Part shown: positions 1 through 11,210 of the stretch, in pieces
Layout of the letters: each line of letters opens with the position of its first letter
Numbering within the stretch: position 1 is the first letter of the stretch
Source: Fallopia convolvulus
Taxonomy: Eukaryota; Streptophyta; Magnoliopsida; Caryophyllales; Polygonaceae
NCBI GenBank assembly: GCA_964016875.1
Contig: OZ024720.1
Span: 41,817,106 to 41,881,105, forward strand
Direction: 5' to 3'
DNA: 64,000 nucleotides
Program-made: the position numbers and the translations under genes
Notes under the pieces: generated by a model
What the model saw: the letters and a program-made list of their open reading frames with translations, nothing else
What the model was told of the DNA's origin: nothing
Database searches by the model: none

Positions 1-1864
1 TTTTATTAGTTTCTGGATTGAGAATGAAAGAAGGACCCAACTTAACTAAAAATTATAAGATTCTCATCACGATCAACCTCTAAGTTGCTATTTAGCTACC
101 ATTCACCATTGTAACAAAAAAAAATAGATAATTGGTTGAAAATGCACATGGCTGTCAATTAGTGAAAAGAAACTCATATACATTTTAAACCAAAGGTTTT
201 GTCAAAGTTAAACTACCTAATGTAGGCGGATTTGTGTTGATCAAGAATAGTCTCATTTAAATCATCAGCCTTGTAATAAATCATCAATCCACATGGTGCT
301 TGATTCTAGTACTATGATATATCTTAGTTCATTATAGCAAAATGGAAATTATTTACCCAAGTAAGAAACTAACCTTGGATCTGTGTACTACAAAAGCAAA
401 ATACCAGCCAACTCTTCCTTCTAGGAAATTGTGATGACTGCCATCAAAAGACAAAAAGGTTCAAATGCAGCGAATAAAAGTAAGAAAAAATCAAAAACAC
501 AACAAAAATAAAGCACAACAATCCAGGCAATGCATATGCACTAACTAGGGTTCTAGTTCACCAACTTCTTGAAACTGAAACAAGCATCAAGTTTGACATC
601 ATTAATAAGATGATTTTACAAGAGACTATTAGAAGTTACCTTTTGTGTTTTACTAGAATATTTGCTGAATCTGGAGAGCAAGTTCTTTAGTAGTCAACTA
701 GCAAATACTTCCAATCTGCCATGCCAACAGTAGCTCAGAGAAACAGTCCAATGATTAGGTTTTTTTCCATTTAATTCAATCAAAGTTGTTGCAAACTAGA
801 TAATAGCAATAATCTCAGCATGTTGATATCATATCACATACGTTATGGCAAAATAAACATATCTAACTAAGCTAAATCTCATTCATTTTTACAGAATAGG
901 ATGGATTATCAAACTCTTATGCTGCCCTGATTTGAGAATAATATTTTGCAACAAGAACAATAAAGCCCAATCAAGTATAGAGCTATAGAAGTCTTCTACT
1001 TGTTTAGTAAACTTGACCAAAATTGCAGAGAATAATCTCCGTGCTTCACAATGAGTAAGAAAAGGATAATATTATGTCATGAATCAGATGCAAAGCACAT
1101 GGAACCCTAAAAATCCAGAAAGCTCACACATATTAAACTGACAAGATATACTTGATAGAGAAGAAGATCGGAAGAAGAATTAAACATAAATTACCTGAAA
1201 TAAATTGTGCAAGCTCTGTAAAAACCAGTAATATAGAACCCTAAACGAGGAACCGTAAACGACTCAAGAAGTCACTAGAACAAGATTGAAGACAAAGAAC
1301 ACTTGGATGGAGCAAACAACATTCAGTAGCACAACATCAACATTAGGGTTTGTCTTCAGCTTTGCAATAGCCCATCTAGAATGAAGCCTAACCCATTGCT
1401 TCCATGTACCACCCTAATCTCTGGAGAAATTTCACGGCAAACCCCATCTTTGTTTTTGTTTGGAAGCGACACTCTCTTGTTGAGTTTCGAAATATGAATT
1501 TGGGAAATTTGGGGATAACCTTTGACCTAATGACAAAAAGAACAAGGCGGAACTCAAACATTGTGCCAAACATACGCGGGGAAGAATTTTAGACTCGCGC
1601 GCGCCCAACCCTAACCCGCTTCATTGGTATTTTTTTATTTTTTTGGAAACCGCTACAATATATACTAAAAACGGCTTCATCTCCTTCTATGTGACAAAAC
1701 CGCTGCTTGAATCGCTGCTATTGCCTAAATCGCTACAGAAAACCGCTTCTTCTGCTCGAACCGCCACATCAAACCGCTAATATAGCCAAAACCGCTAACA
1801 GAACCGCTTCATTATTTTAAACCATTGCAATGAACCGCTTCAATTGCTCTTTAATGTAGTAGTG
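1..1864. mobile_element. Right-hand part of a CACTA (EnSpm-like) DNA transposon, left end outside window
   Basis: The sequence stops being transposon-like exactly at TGTAGTAGTG (1855-1864). Read on the minus strand this begins CACTACTACA, the classic CACTA terminus. Immediately inside lie dense subterminal AGCGGTT repeats, another hallmark of the superfamily. The next base resumes an Athila gag reading frame, so the transposon sits inside gag. The interior (1-1600) is AT-rich and I find no convincing ORF. On the minus strand there are splice-like signals, for example TTTTACAG followed 21 nt later by CAG/GTAATT near 1195-1225, so it may hold untranslated exons or a captured host segment. Transposase coding sequence is not visible. 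The superfamily call is firm; interior content is unresolved. Confidence 0.72.
1647..1841 (-). repeat. CACTA subterminal repeats (AGCGGTT-type)
   Basis: About a dozen copies of AACCGCT or near variants (AATCGCT, AACCGCC, AACGGCT) occur in under 200 bp, at roughly 10-30 bp spacing. On the minus strand they read AGCGGTT. In well-studied CACTA elements such clusters next to the terminus are the binding sites of the element-encoded TNPA-type protein; a similar role here is inference from position and density. Confidence 0.75.
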
Positions 1865-1867
1865 TGA
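1855..1867. other. CACTA terminus and presumed 3-bp target duplication
   Basis: TGTAGTAGTG ends at 1864. CACTA elements duplicate 3 bp of target, so TGA (1865-1867) should be one copy, with the partner beyond the left window edge. The gag frame resumes at GAT-TAT-GTG (1866-1874), consistent with a clean insertion into coding sequence. Confidence 0.6.
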
Positions 1868-3005
1868 TTATGTGTTGCCACGCCATCAAGGACCCACAGC
1901 TGGTGTGGTCCGACCTCCAGTTCAGGCCAGGAATTTTGAGCTGAAGCCATCTCTGATTAATATGGTTCAACATAATCAGTTTGGAGGTCTACCTTCTGAG
2001 AATCCTCATCAACATCTCAACACTTTTCTGGAGCTTATGGATACAGTGAAGATTCATGATGTTTCTGATGACGCACTTTATTTGCGCACCTTCTCATTCT
2101 CTCTAAGAGATAGGGCTAAAGCATGGTTCAAGGCCCTGCCTCGTGGCACTATCACTACATGGGATGAGTTGGCCAAAGCTTTCCTGACCAAGTATTTCCC
2201 GCCTAAGAAGACTGCAGAGATGAGGAACCAAATCAGCTCATTTCAAATGAAGGAAGGGGAATCTCTTTATGAAGGTTGGGAGAGGTTCAAGGAGCTCCTA
2301 TTGCTATGTCCTCACCATGGAATAGACAAGTGGGTGCTTCTTCACACTTTTTACAATGTTGTTGACAACACCACCAGGCTGCTCATTGATGCCTCATCTG
2401 GAGGCACTATTATAAAGATGAATGTTAATGATGCTTGGGATCAGATTGAGGACATTGCTCAACACACTCACTATTATAATGATGCTCGTTCTCTTCCAAG
2501 TTCTAAGAGATCAGCTGGGTTTTATGAAGATGATAAAGAGACTTTGCACCAGGCACATATTGATGCCATGACTCAGGAGATCAAGCAGTTGAAATTACAG
2601 ATTAATGGTTCTCCCGTTTCTACTAGTGGAAGTCCTTCTCAAGTTGTTTCGAATGTTGTTTGTCAGTTTTGTGGAGCTAGTGATCATACCATCAAATCTT
2701 GTGAATTGTTTGCCTCTAAAGATGAACCACAAGAGGAGGAAGCGAACTACATGAATATCTTCAACAGGGGGCCTAGGAATGACCCATACTCTAATTCCTA
2801 TAACCTTGGTTGGAGGAATCATCCCAACTTTTCTTATGGGAATAATCAAGCACAACAGAGGCCACCTTCTGGATTTCCACCCAAAGCTCCTACTTATCAA
2901 AATCAAGCTTCTCAACCTACTCAGAAACCGGCTTGGGAGACTGCTATTGAGAGCCTTGCCACTTCTATGAAGACTCTCACTGAAGAAGTAAGGGCCCAGG
3001 AATGA
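1866..3005 (+). pseudogene. Athila gag (capsid/nucleocapsid), 5' end removed by CACTA insertion
   Basis: About 380 codons are open from GAT-TAT-GTG just after the CACTA end. There is no native start codon because the N-terminal part lies beyond the transposon. The region QFGGLPSENPHQHL and the following FSLRDRAKAWF and WDELAKAFLTKYFPP match the conserved retrotransposon gag core. A single zinc knuckle of CX2CX4HX4C type follows near the C-terminus (CQFCGASDHTIKSC). Downstream is an Asn/Pro/Gln-rich tail. The frame ends at TGA 3003-3005, overlapping the ATG of the pol frame by four bases (ATGA). Athila gag and pol are normally one ORF, so this frame change is more likely a small indel than a programmed overlap. 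Confidence 0.85.
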
Positions 3006-5482
3006 ACTTGAAGATTATAGAACAAGAGGTGGCTCAACAAGCTGCCAATGTTCCAAGGCCAGCTGGCCAACTTCCTGGGCATCCTGAGGTGAATCCTAAG
3101 GGTCAATTGAATGCTGTCACACTTAGGAATGGAAGAGAATTAGAGGATCCAAGGCCAAAGGAGCCGAAGAAACATAGCAGTGAACCTGAAAAGCTTCGAG
3201 ACGATGGAGAGGAGGAGAAAGAGGCTCCCTACATTCCGCCTCCTCCTTACAAGCCTCCTATCCCATTCCCACAAAGAAAAGCCAAAGCTCAGACTGAGAA
3301 GCAATTCGGGAAGTTCTTAGAAGTGTTGAAGAAGCTCTACATCAATATTCCATTCACAGATGCTCTTCAACAAATGCCTGCTTATGTGAAGTTCCTAAAA
3401 GAGATATTATCAAATAAGAGGAAAATTGAGGGTTGTCAAAAGGTGTCCCTTAATCAAGATTGTAGCGCCCTTGTTCAAAATAAGTTGCCACCTAAGCTTG
3501 GAGATCCTGGGAGCTTTTGTGTTCCCATTGTGATTGGCAATTGCACTTACAACGCGTTATGTGACTTGGGAGCTAGTGTGAGCTTGATTCCTCTTTCCAT
3601 TTGCAAGAAGCTGGATCTTGGAGAACCTCAACCGGTGGATATGACTCTCTTCATGGCTGATAGATCTACTGCATCGCCTATAGGTATCCTTGAGGATATC
3701 CCCATTCAGGTCGGTAAATTCTATGTACATGTTGATTTCATTGTTCTTGATATGCAAGATGATTTTCCCATTCCCATTATATTAGGAAGACCTTTCTTAG
3801 CTACTGCTGGAACTCTTATTGATGTAAAAGAGGGTGTTCTTTCTTTTTCTATTGGGGGGGGGGAGAAAATTGAGTATAATTTCACTAAAGCTATCAAGCA
3901 ACCTAGACTTGAGGATGAGTTGTGCAGGTTAGATGTTATAGACAGGGAAACTCAAGGAATGATGATGTCTGTGGCCACAAAAGACCCCATTGAGGAAATT
4001 TTGGACCACCCTGAGATGTCTACTAATGAGTTGGAAAGCACCATCGTTGATGTGCTAGAAGTGGATGTTCAAGATGTTGGAAAAGAATCCCCTGTTGCAC
4101 CTAAGGTGGAGTTGAAGCGACTTCCATCTACATTGAGGTATGAATTTCTTGGCTCTAATTCTACATACCCTGTGATAGTAAATGCTAGCTTAAGTCATGA
4201 TGAAACTGCCAAACTGTTAAAAGAACTTAAGTTGCATCGAAAAGCCATAGGGTATGCTATTGATGACTTGAAAGGGATCAATGCTTCTTTGTGCATGCAT
4301 AGAATTTTATTAGAAGATGATCACAAGCCTTCTATTGAGCATCAAAGACGACTCAACCCCAACACGAAAGAAGTAGTTAGAAAAGAAGTGCTGAAATTGT
4401 TAGATGCAGGCATTATTTACTCTATTTCTGATAGTCCTTGGGTGAGTCCTGTGCATGTTGTACCAAAAAAGGGGGGGATGACTGTTGTGAAAAATGAAAA
4501 GAATGAATTAATTCCAACTAGAACAGTCATGGGTTGGCGAATGTGTATTAACTATAGAAAACTTAATCAAGCAACCCGAAAAGATCATTTTCCTCTCCCC
4601 TTCATTGACCAAATGCTTGAAAGGTTGGCTAAACATACCCACTTCTGCTACTTGGATGGCTATAGTGGATTTTTCCAAATCCCTATACACCCAGATGACC
4701 AAGATAAAACTACTTTCACTTGTCCTTATGGCACTTTTGCATATAGGAGAATGCCCTTTGGGTTATGTAATGCTCCAGCCACCTTTCAACGATGCATCAT
4801 GTCTATTTTCTCTGATTTTATTGAAGACATCATGGAAGTGTTTATGGATGACTTTTCAGTATATGGTACTTCTTTTGATGCTTGTCTAGCTAACCTATCT
4901 AGAGTTTTACAGCGTTGTGAAGAAGCTAACCTTGTACTAAATTGGGAGAAATGCCACTTCATGGTAAGTGAAGGGATTGTTTTAGACCATATGATTTCTT
5001 ACCGTGGAATTGAGGTTGACAGGGCCAAAGTAGAAGTCATTGAAGGAATGCCACCACCAACTTCGGTAAAAGGGTTAAGGAGTTTCTTGGGTCATGCAGG
5101 TTTTTATAGGCGTTTCATTAAAGATTTCTCTAAAATTGCCAAACCGCTTACTAACCTGCTCTTGAAAGATGTTGAGTTTAATTTTTCCCAAGAATGTCTA
5201 GAATCTTTTAACAGGTTGAAACAAGCATTGGTCTCAACTCCGATAATGCAAGCCCCTGATTGGAGTCTCCCATTTGAAGTGATGTGTGATGCAAGCGATT
5301 ACGCTGTGGGAGCTGTGTTGGGACAAAGCAAAGATAAGAAACTTCATGCCATCTATTATGCTAGTAGAACATTGGATGAAGCACAAGTCAATTACGCTAC
5401 AACAGAGAAGGAGCTACTAGCTGTGGTTTTCGCCTTTGAGAAATTTCGGTCCTACCTTGTCGGGGCCAAAGACATTGTCTAG
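3002..5482 (+). pseudogene. Athila pol, first part: protease, reverse transcriptase, RNase H
   Basis: 826 codons in frame 2, ending at an internal TAG (5480-5482). Aspartic protease: CDLGAS around residue 188, with the downstream flap-type ILGRPFL motif. RT: WVSPVHVVPKKGG, then DGYSGFFQIPIHPDDQDKTT and MPFGLCNAPATFQR, with the catalytic FMDD near residue 615. RNase H: MCDASDYAVGAVLG near residue 761, and ATTEKELLAVVFAFEKFR. Order and motif wording are typical of Athila. A run of ten G residues (3854-3863) lies inside the frame without breaking it. The same frame continues past the stop into integrase, so the TAG is a nonsense mutation within RNase H and not the true end. Confidence 0.9.
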
Positions 5483-7036
5483 ACTGACCATGCCGCTTTG
5501 AGGTACCTTTTGAGCAAGAAAGATGCTAAGCCAAGGTTGATTCGTTGGATTCTGCTTCTCCAGGAATTTGACTCGGAAATTAGAGACAAAAAGGGGACCG
5601 AGAATTTGGTGGCTGATCACTTGTCCAGAATGACACAAGAGCAAATGGAGTGCACAAGAGGTGATTTGCCCATTGATGATTCATTCCCCGATGATCACCT
5701 TTTCAGGATTACTGAGGAACTTCTACAACTCTCTTCCTCTACAGTGCCATGGTTTGTTGATTTTGTGAATTATCTGGTGTGTAATGAAATGCCTGTTGGA
5801 TTATCATTCCAACAAAAGAAGAAGTTTTTGTCTGATGTCAAACATTACTTTTGGAATGAGCCCTTCTTATTCAAGAGATGTGCTGATGGAGTCTATAGGC
5901 ATTGTATTCCTGAGGATAAAATTGAGAGTGTGATTACTCATTGTCATTCATTGCCTTGTGGTGGCCATGCTAGCTCTTCAAAGACCACTGCCAAGATCCT
6001 TCAGTCTACTTTGTATTGGCCATCCATGTTTAAAGATGTTCACCAGTATATTTCTTCTTGTGATTCTTGTCAACGCACCGGTAACATCTCGAGGAGGAAT
6101 GAGATGCCTCTAAAAAACATTCAAGAGGTTGAAATTTTTGATGTATGGGAAGTTGATTTCATGGGGCCATTTCCACCGTCTTGCAACAATAAATACATAC
6201 TTTTGGCGGTAGATTATGTGTCTAAATGGGTTGAAGCCATTGCATCACCAACAAACGACTCAAGAGTTGTGTCCAAGTTCTTCAATAATGTGATCTTTCC
6301 GAGGTTTGGGACTCCAAGAGTTATAATCAGTGATGGTGGATCTCATTTTATTGAGAAGAAATTTGAGAGTTTGTTGAGCAAGTATGGAGACACTCACAGG
6401 ATTGCCACCCCCTATCACCCACAAACGAGTGGACAAGTAGAGGTCTCCAATCGAGAGATAAAGGCGATATTGGAGAAAACTGTGTCCCGATCTCGAAAGG
6501 ATTGGGCGATGAAGCTAGACGATGCTCTTTGGGCTTATAGGACAGCATTTAAGACTCCCATTGGCACTACTCCATTCTGATTGATATATGGGAAGTCTTG
6601 CCATCTTCCAACGGAACTTGAGCATAAAGCATATTGGGCAATCAAATTGTTCAATTATGATATGAAAGAAGCAGGTGAGAAGAGAATGCTTCAGTTACAA
6701 GAGCTCGATGAATTGAGATTAGATGCCTATGCAAATGCCAGAATCTATAAAGAAAGAACTAAGAGATGGCAAGACAGGCATATCGTTCCAAGAGAATTCG
6801 AACAAGGTGATCTTGTTTTGCTATTCAATTCAAGACTGAGGCTTTTTCCGGGCAAGCTAAAATCTAGATGGAGTGGCCCTTTACAAGTCCGAAAAGTGTA
6901 TCCTCATGGAGCGATTGATATATGGAGTGAAGAGTGGGGCAAATTCAAAGTGAATGGGCATCGTTTAAAGAAGTACAATGCGGGAAATCCGATTGAGAAG
7001 ATATCTGCTGTTTATCTTCTTAATCCGAGCACTTGA
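5483..7036 (+). pseudogene. Athila pol, second part: RNase H end and integrase
   Basis: Same frame as the preceding pol part. It opens with the end of RNase H (TDHAALRYLLSKKDAKPRL...), a short linker, then integrase. The zinc-binding HHCC region includes GGHASSSKTTAKIL and CDSCQRTGN. DDE core residues are seen in EVDFMGPFP, SDGGSHF and GQVEVSNREIKAILEKT. A second in-frame stop, TGA at 6578-6580, breaks the protein in TTPF*LIYGKSCHLP; a C-to-T change in a CGA codon would explain it, as expected in methylated DNA. The C-terminus carries the conserved LLFNSRLRLFPGKLKSRWSGP and VNGHRLKKY blocks and ends at TGA 7034-7036. Confidence 0.88.
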
Positions 7037-7046
7037 TTGAAGAAGA

Positions 7047-7096
7047 ACGGTCAAGCTAACGACCGTAAACAAGCGCTTCTTGGGAGGCAACCCAAG
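7047..7096 (+). other. Two tandem hairpins immediately after pol stop (candidate RNA element)
   Basis: Hairpin 1: ACGGTC (7047-7052) pairs with GACCGT (7061-7066) around loop AAGCTAAC. Hairpin 2: CTTGGG (7079-7084) pairs with CCCAAG (7091-7096) around loop AGGCAA. The same two structures occur after pol in element 2 (62104-62149), with identical loop cores and changed but still paired stem bases. The GGGAGGCAACCC sequence is a familiar post-pol landmark of Athila-like elements; its function is not known to me. Confidence 0.5.
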
Positions 7097-7204
7097 CTCT
7101 ATGTATCCTTTATTAGTTTTAATTTATTGTGTTAATTAGTTTTAGTTCAGAGGCCCGATTTTAAACCCAATTGGGTGAGAAATCGTATTGATTTATACAG
7201 AAAA

Positions 7205-7349
7205 TTACCCGACCGAGTACTTGACCGAGTACTCGATCGGATAGTGAAAAGGGGAGAACCCGACCTTAAACTTGACCGGGTATAAGGTCGGGTAGTGTTT
7301 ACCCGGCCGGGTACATGGCCGGGTATAAGGTTGGGTAGTTACCCGACCT
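7205..7349. repeat. CCGGGTA / TACCCGACC motif cluster, internal copy
   Basis: Two GACCGAGTAC copies (7211, 7223) are followed by CCGGGTA-like heptamers at 7276, 7288, 7307, 7319 and 7331, mostly 12 bp apart. Inverted TACCCG copies lie at 7207 and 7340. The same motif recurs in this element's LTR (15070-15211). Not a simple microsatellite: the motif is conserved while the bases between copies vary. Confidence 0.65.
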
Positions 7350-8008
7350 GATTCCCTTTATATATAAAAAAATAATTTTAAAATCAAAAAATAAAAATAT
7401 TGGAGACGCTTTTATTTTTCTTCCCCCTTCTTCTCTCACATCTCTTTCCCTTCCATTCTCTACCCCCGACTCCCTCTTCTCTTTGCCTCCACCGGAGGTC
7501 CTCCTCTCCCATTCCAGCCACCTGCTCCACCTCTCTGGCCTCCCTTGGCCTGCACTGCACCCAGGCGCAGCAGCCTCGCGCCTCACCAGCACCGGCCACC
7601 GGATCGCGAACCAGCGCACCAACAGCACCTGCGAACCAACGCTCCTTAGTCCGCCCTTCCGGCCGCCTGCACCACCAGTCCGGCCACCCACGGTCCTGCG
7701 CACCAGCCCCTAGCACCAACCACACTCACTTGTGATCCTATTTGGTACAAATTTCTACCTTTTAGTTGGTTGATTTCTAGGGTTTATAAAAAATTAGGGA
7801 TTTTAATTTGTGTTGAAATCCTGAAATTTCTGGAGTTTATTGGGCCGACCATATAACCTAGAAAGCAACCTCACAATGTTATCCCCTTCACTTAAAGAAA
7901 ATTAAAAAAAAAAATCCATAAAAACCGAGAGCACATTAATCGTCCTCAACCATTAAATTGTCACTTATCGAACCATGATGTATCATAAGACTCCAACTTT
8001 CACCTTTG

Positions 8009-8428
8009 CTAACCAAAATCCAACTTATGAGCCATGAGCTCCTCCTTGATCTTGTCAAGCATTGCCCTAGCATGTGCTCGAGTGATGCGCCCAAGATACG
8101 GCGTGGTACCTTGACTTGGCTTCTTAGCGCCTCGGACACCGGCCTTGGTTACTTGTCCAAGAGAAGACTCCCCTTTGTCGTGCAAATTGGACTTGTCATT
8201 AGGGACGAAATCTTCACTCAAGTAATGGGGAAAAGTTCCATCAAAATTTCTAGAAGATTTGGCAATATCAAGGTCGGAATCCAACGTAGTGTAAGGCGTA
8301 CCAGCCCCTTGCAAGGGCGCGCCGAGTGGCTCCGCATCCAAGCTTGTAGGCGCGTCTAGGGCAGGTCGTGGCTCCTCCAAGTGTTCCGGCGTATGCTCCA
8401 TTGTTGGCTCGGATGTCGATGGAATCAC
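8009..8428 (-). pseudogene. Opposite-strand ORF fragment, possibly from another retroelement
   Basis: A 139-codon open frame whose first in-frame start is GTG; the frame remains open upstream towards the LINE junction. The C-terminal part reads PYLGRITRAHARAMLDKIKEEL, resembling the TRA(R/H)A-type basic motif often seen in gag/pol linker regions of plant LTR retrotransposons. The N-terminal half is acidic and Pro/Ser-rich with no recognised domain. It sits on the strand opposite to Athila and LINE and abuts the LINE's truncated 5' end (about 8430-8445). It could be an older insertion, sequence carried with the LINE, or an inverted LINE 5' segment; the motif favours an LTR element. Confidence 0.3.
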
Positions 8429-8440
8429 ATCATGAGGCGT

Positions 8441-10434
8441 GGAAGAGGGATTTTAGTCGGTCGTATGCCTTCTTCGGGGATCCTTGGCTTTCGGACCACT
8501 CGTCGGGTCTTGTGTTCGCCAACCCTTCCCTTGTAGGAAGAAAGTATCCTTTCCGGTTCTACAACTTTTGGACGGAGGAGGAGGAGTTTAGAAATGTAGT
8601 TGAAAGGGCATGGAATATTCGGGTGGAAGGAACAGATCAATTTGTGCTTATGACAAAGTTACAAAAGGTGAAGGGGGAGCTTAAGGGGTGGTTGAGATCC
8701 AAGCATAGGGCCCTTGAAGGTTTAGTGGAGGATAGTGTGGAAACGCTTAAGCAAGCACACTTGGTCTTGAATGAGGACTTAGCAAATGAGGAGAAACAAG
8801 AAGAGGTTAAGAAAGCAAAGCTTGATTTGGAGAGTAACTTGAGCAAGCTTACTAGTGCCACCAAACAAAGAGCAAAGATGGATTGGCTCTCGTTTGGAGA
8901 AGAAACGTCTTCTATTTTCTTTAATAGAATCAAGGCAAGAAAAGTAAGCAAGACACTACACTTGATTAAGAATGAAGAGGGGCAAGAGGTGGAAGGGGAG
9001 GAAAACATCACCAAGGAGGTTGTGGGCCACTTTGAAAAGCTTTTTGGCACCTCGGGAATGTGTCAACCGAGGGGGTTTGAGGGATTGAGTGGGCCTATAC
9101 TAGAAGCGGAGGATGTGGCAGCCCTTAACTTTATCCCGACGGAGGAGGAGATAGGTGTTGCCTTCTTCAAGATAGGAGTGAATAAATCCCCCGGACCGGA
9201 TGGGTTTGGTAGTCATTTCTATAAGGTGTGTTGGGAGACTATCAAGGGGGGTGTTATAGCGGCTGTCCGAGAATTTTTTAGCTCGGGACATTTGCTTCGG
9301 TTTTGGAATAACACTTTTGTTAGCTTGGTACCGAAAGTTGAAGAGCCGTTCATGGTTAAGGAGTTTAGGCCAATTGCTTGTTGTAATGTGTTCCAAAAGG
9401 CCGTATCAAAAATCATGGTGGAGAAGATACGACCTTTGCTTGGATATATTGTAGGCTTGAACCAAGGGGCCTTTGTACCGGGGCGTCTCCTAGCCCATAA
9501 TGTGGCGGCGGCGCAAGAGATAGTTGCTAATTATGAGGATCGGGATGTGTCGAAGAGGTGTGTGATCAAGGCGGACTTGCTTAAAGCCTATGATTGCTTG
9601 GATTGGGGTTTCTTGGAGAGGACGCTAGCCTACCTCAACTTCCCTCCACATTCGATTCGCCTCATCATGGTATGTGTTTCTACACCTCGGTATTCTATTT
9701 TGGTGAATGGGGAGGCTAAAGGCTTCTTTGAGGGGAAAAGACGACTAAGACAAGGGGACCCTCTCTCTCTGTTCTTCTTTGTCTTAGCCATGGAGGTTTT
9801 AAGTAGGATGCTTAAGAGTGCTAGTAGCACCGGGGGTTTCTTTTTCCACCCAAAATGCAAGAGACTAGGTATCATAAACTTAGCCTTTGCGGATGATCTT
9901 TTGGTTTTTTGTAAACGGTTGAGAGATTCCTTGAATATTGTTACAAAATGCTTGAGGGAGTTTGGAGAGGAATCTGGGCTTGTTCTTAGTTCCACAAAAA
10001 CCCATCTATTTTTTGGGGGAGTGTTGGAGGGAGAGAGGGAGAGGGTGGCGAGAGAGCTTGGGTTTCCTTTGGGGAGTTTCCCGGTAAGGTATCTTGGGCT
10101 TCCTCTTCACACAAAAAAGCTAAAGATCTCGGATTATGGGCCTCTTCTAAATAAAATTACCACGGTCTTCCAACGGTGTAGTGTGCCCACACTTTCTTAT
10201 GGCGGGAGAGTGGAGATTGTTAGATGTGTGGTTGGGGGAGTGCTCTCTTTTTGGGCTCAATTGGTGCTCCTAACTAAAGGGATTATTGGAAGGATTGAAA
10301 GCCTTTGTAGGAGCTACCTATGGTTGGGAAGATTGGAGGGGCGCAAGGCCTTAGTTGCTTGGGAGGTTGTGTGTAAGCCTTATGAGGAGGGTGGGCTTAA
10401 TATAAAAGAGGTGGGACGATTTTCTTCCGGTTAG
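8441..10434 (+). pseudogene. LINE ORF2 fragment: endonuclease tail and reverse transcriptase
   Basis: The endonuclease end is recognisable by WLSDHSSGLVFANPS followed by PFRFYNFW, the usual SDH...PFRF.N.W pattern. A coiled linker rich in Lys/Glu leads into RT: KSPGPDGFGSHFYK, FRPIACCNVFQKAVSKI, NQGAFVPGRLLAHNV, IKADLLKAYD, LRQGDPLS, and catalytic FADD around 9882-9893. VRYLGLPL and the downstream GGLNIKEVGRF block follow. The frame stops at TAG 10432-10434, and homologous sequence continues in another frame from 10443, so a small deletion or frameshift separates them. The open frame formally extends upstream to 8368, but 8368-8440 shows no LINE similarity. Confidence 0.82.
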
Positions 10435-10442
10435 GGCATGAT

Positions 10443-11210
10443 ATGATCACCGGGAATAGGAACTTGTGGACAATGTGGGTGGAAGATAACCATACTAGGA
10501 GAGCCGGTTTTTTGAGTGTGACGAAGACACAAACCGATTCTTGGGTTTGGAGGAATTTGCTTAAAACACGTGAGGTTATGAGAAGAGTGTTATTGGAGGA
10601 TGAGAATCAAGAGGTGGAGGTAGATATCCTAGACATTACTAGGCCAAGTGGGGGTCTTGACACTAAGGCTCTTTATGAGGTCTTGAGGGATAAAGGAGAA
10701 AGGGAGAGTTGGTGTGAGATTGTTTGGGGGGTGGTTCGAGCAAGAACATGGAGTTTCCACCTTTGGTTAGCATATAGAGGTCGTCTTCCCACCATGGAGC
10801 GCCTTTATTCTTGGGGACGTGTTAGCCACAATTTATGCCCCTTATGTAACACACACCCCGAAACTGTTGACCACCTTTGGGGGTCTTGCCCTTTTGTTCT
10901 AGGAGTTATGGAAAAAACTTGGAGGTGGGTAGGGATATTTACCCATAAGGAGACTATAAAAGATTGGGTGGAATGGTTTGCAAACTCACCCGGGAGGGAG
11001 AGCTCTCTTTTTAAGACAAAGCTCTTGGCTTTCCTTGGTGTTGTGTACTACACATGGAAGCTAAGGAATGAAGTCGTACATGATGGAGTTGTACCAAATG
11101 TTGACTCATGTGCCCAAGAAATCATGTTAGAAGGCAAAAGAAGAATGGAAGTCACTTGCAAGTTTGAAGGGAGAAGAGGAGAAGCCCTTCGTAGAAGACT
11201 TGGCCTTTGA
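10443..11210 (+). pseudogene. LINE ORF2 C-terminal fragment with zf-RVT zinc-binding domain
   Basis: 255 codons in a frame shifted relative to the RT part. It contains WSFHLWLAYRGRLPTMERL, then NLCPLCNTHPETVDHL followed by a further Cys, which is the CX2C...H...C pattern of the zinc-binding domain at the end of plant LINE ORF2. The C-terminal part (KTKLLAFLGVVYYTWKLRNE) matches the usual tail region. The formal ATG at 10443 is internal to the original protein and is not a true start. Confidence 0.78.

Larger units (their letters stand above)
7037..7840 (+). other. Athila post-pol spacer
   Basis: No gene seen. It starts with the paired hairpins, continues through AT-rich sequence, the CCGGGTA motif cluster (7205-7349) and a strongly CT/C-rich stretch at 7410-7735. 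Open frames in that stretch on both strands (up to 134 codons) have biased Ser/Pro or Arg/Gly composition and no recognisable domain, so I do not call them genes. The Athila spacer appears to be interrupted at roughly 7840, where sequence character changes ahead of the LINE block; the exact junction is uncertain. Confidence 0.5.

Noticed and set aside
1388..1592. Pair of opposed 61-62 codon ORFs near the CACTA end
   Set aside because: Short, overlapping on opposite strands, no homology recognised.
1201..1620. CCCTAA-like telomeric repeats
   Set aside because: Only isolated CCCTAA/ACCCTAA words, no tandem array.
3002..3005. ATGA overlap as a programmed gag-pol frameshift
   Set aside because: No slippery heptamer and pseudoknot evident, and Athila gag-pol is usually one frame; an indel is simpler.
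7299..7735. ORFs of 76-134 codons in the C/CT-rich Athila spacer
   Set aside because: Overlapping frames on both strands in biased composition; Ser/Pro or Arg/Gly-rich with no recognisable domain.
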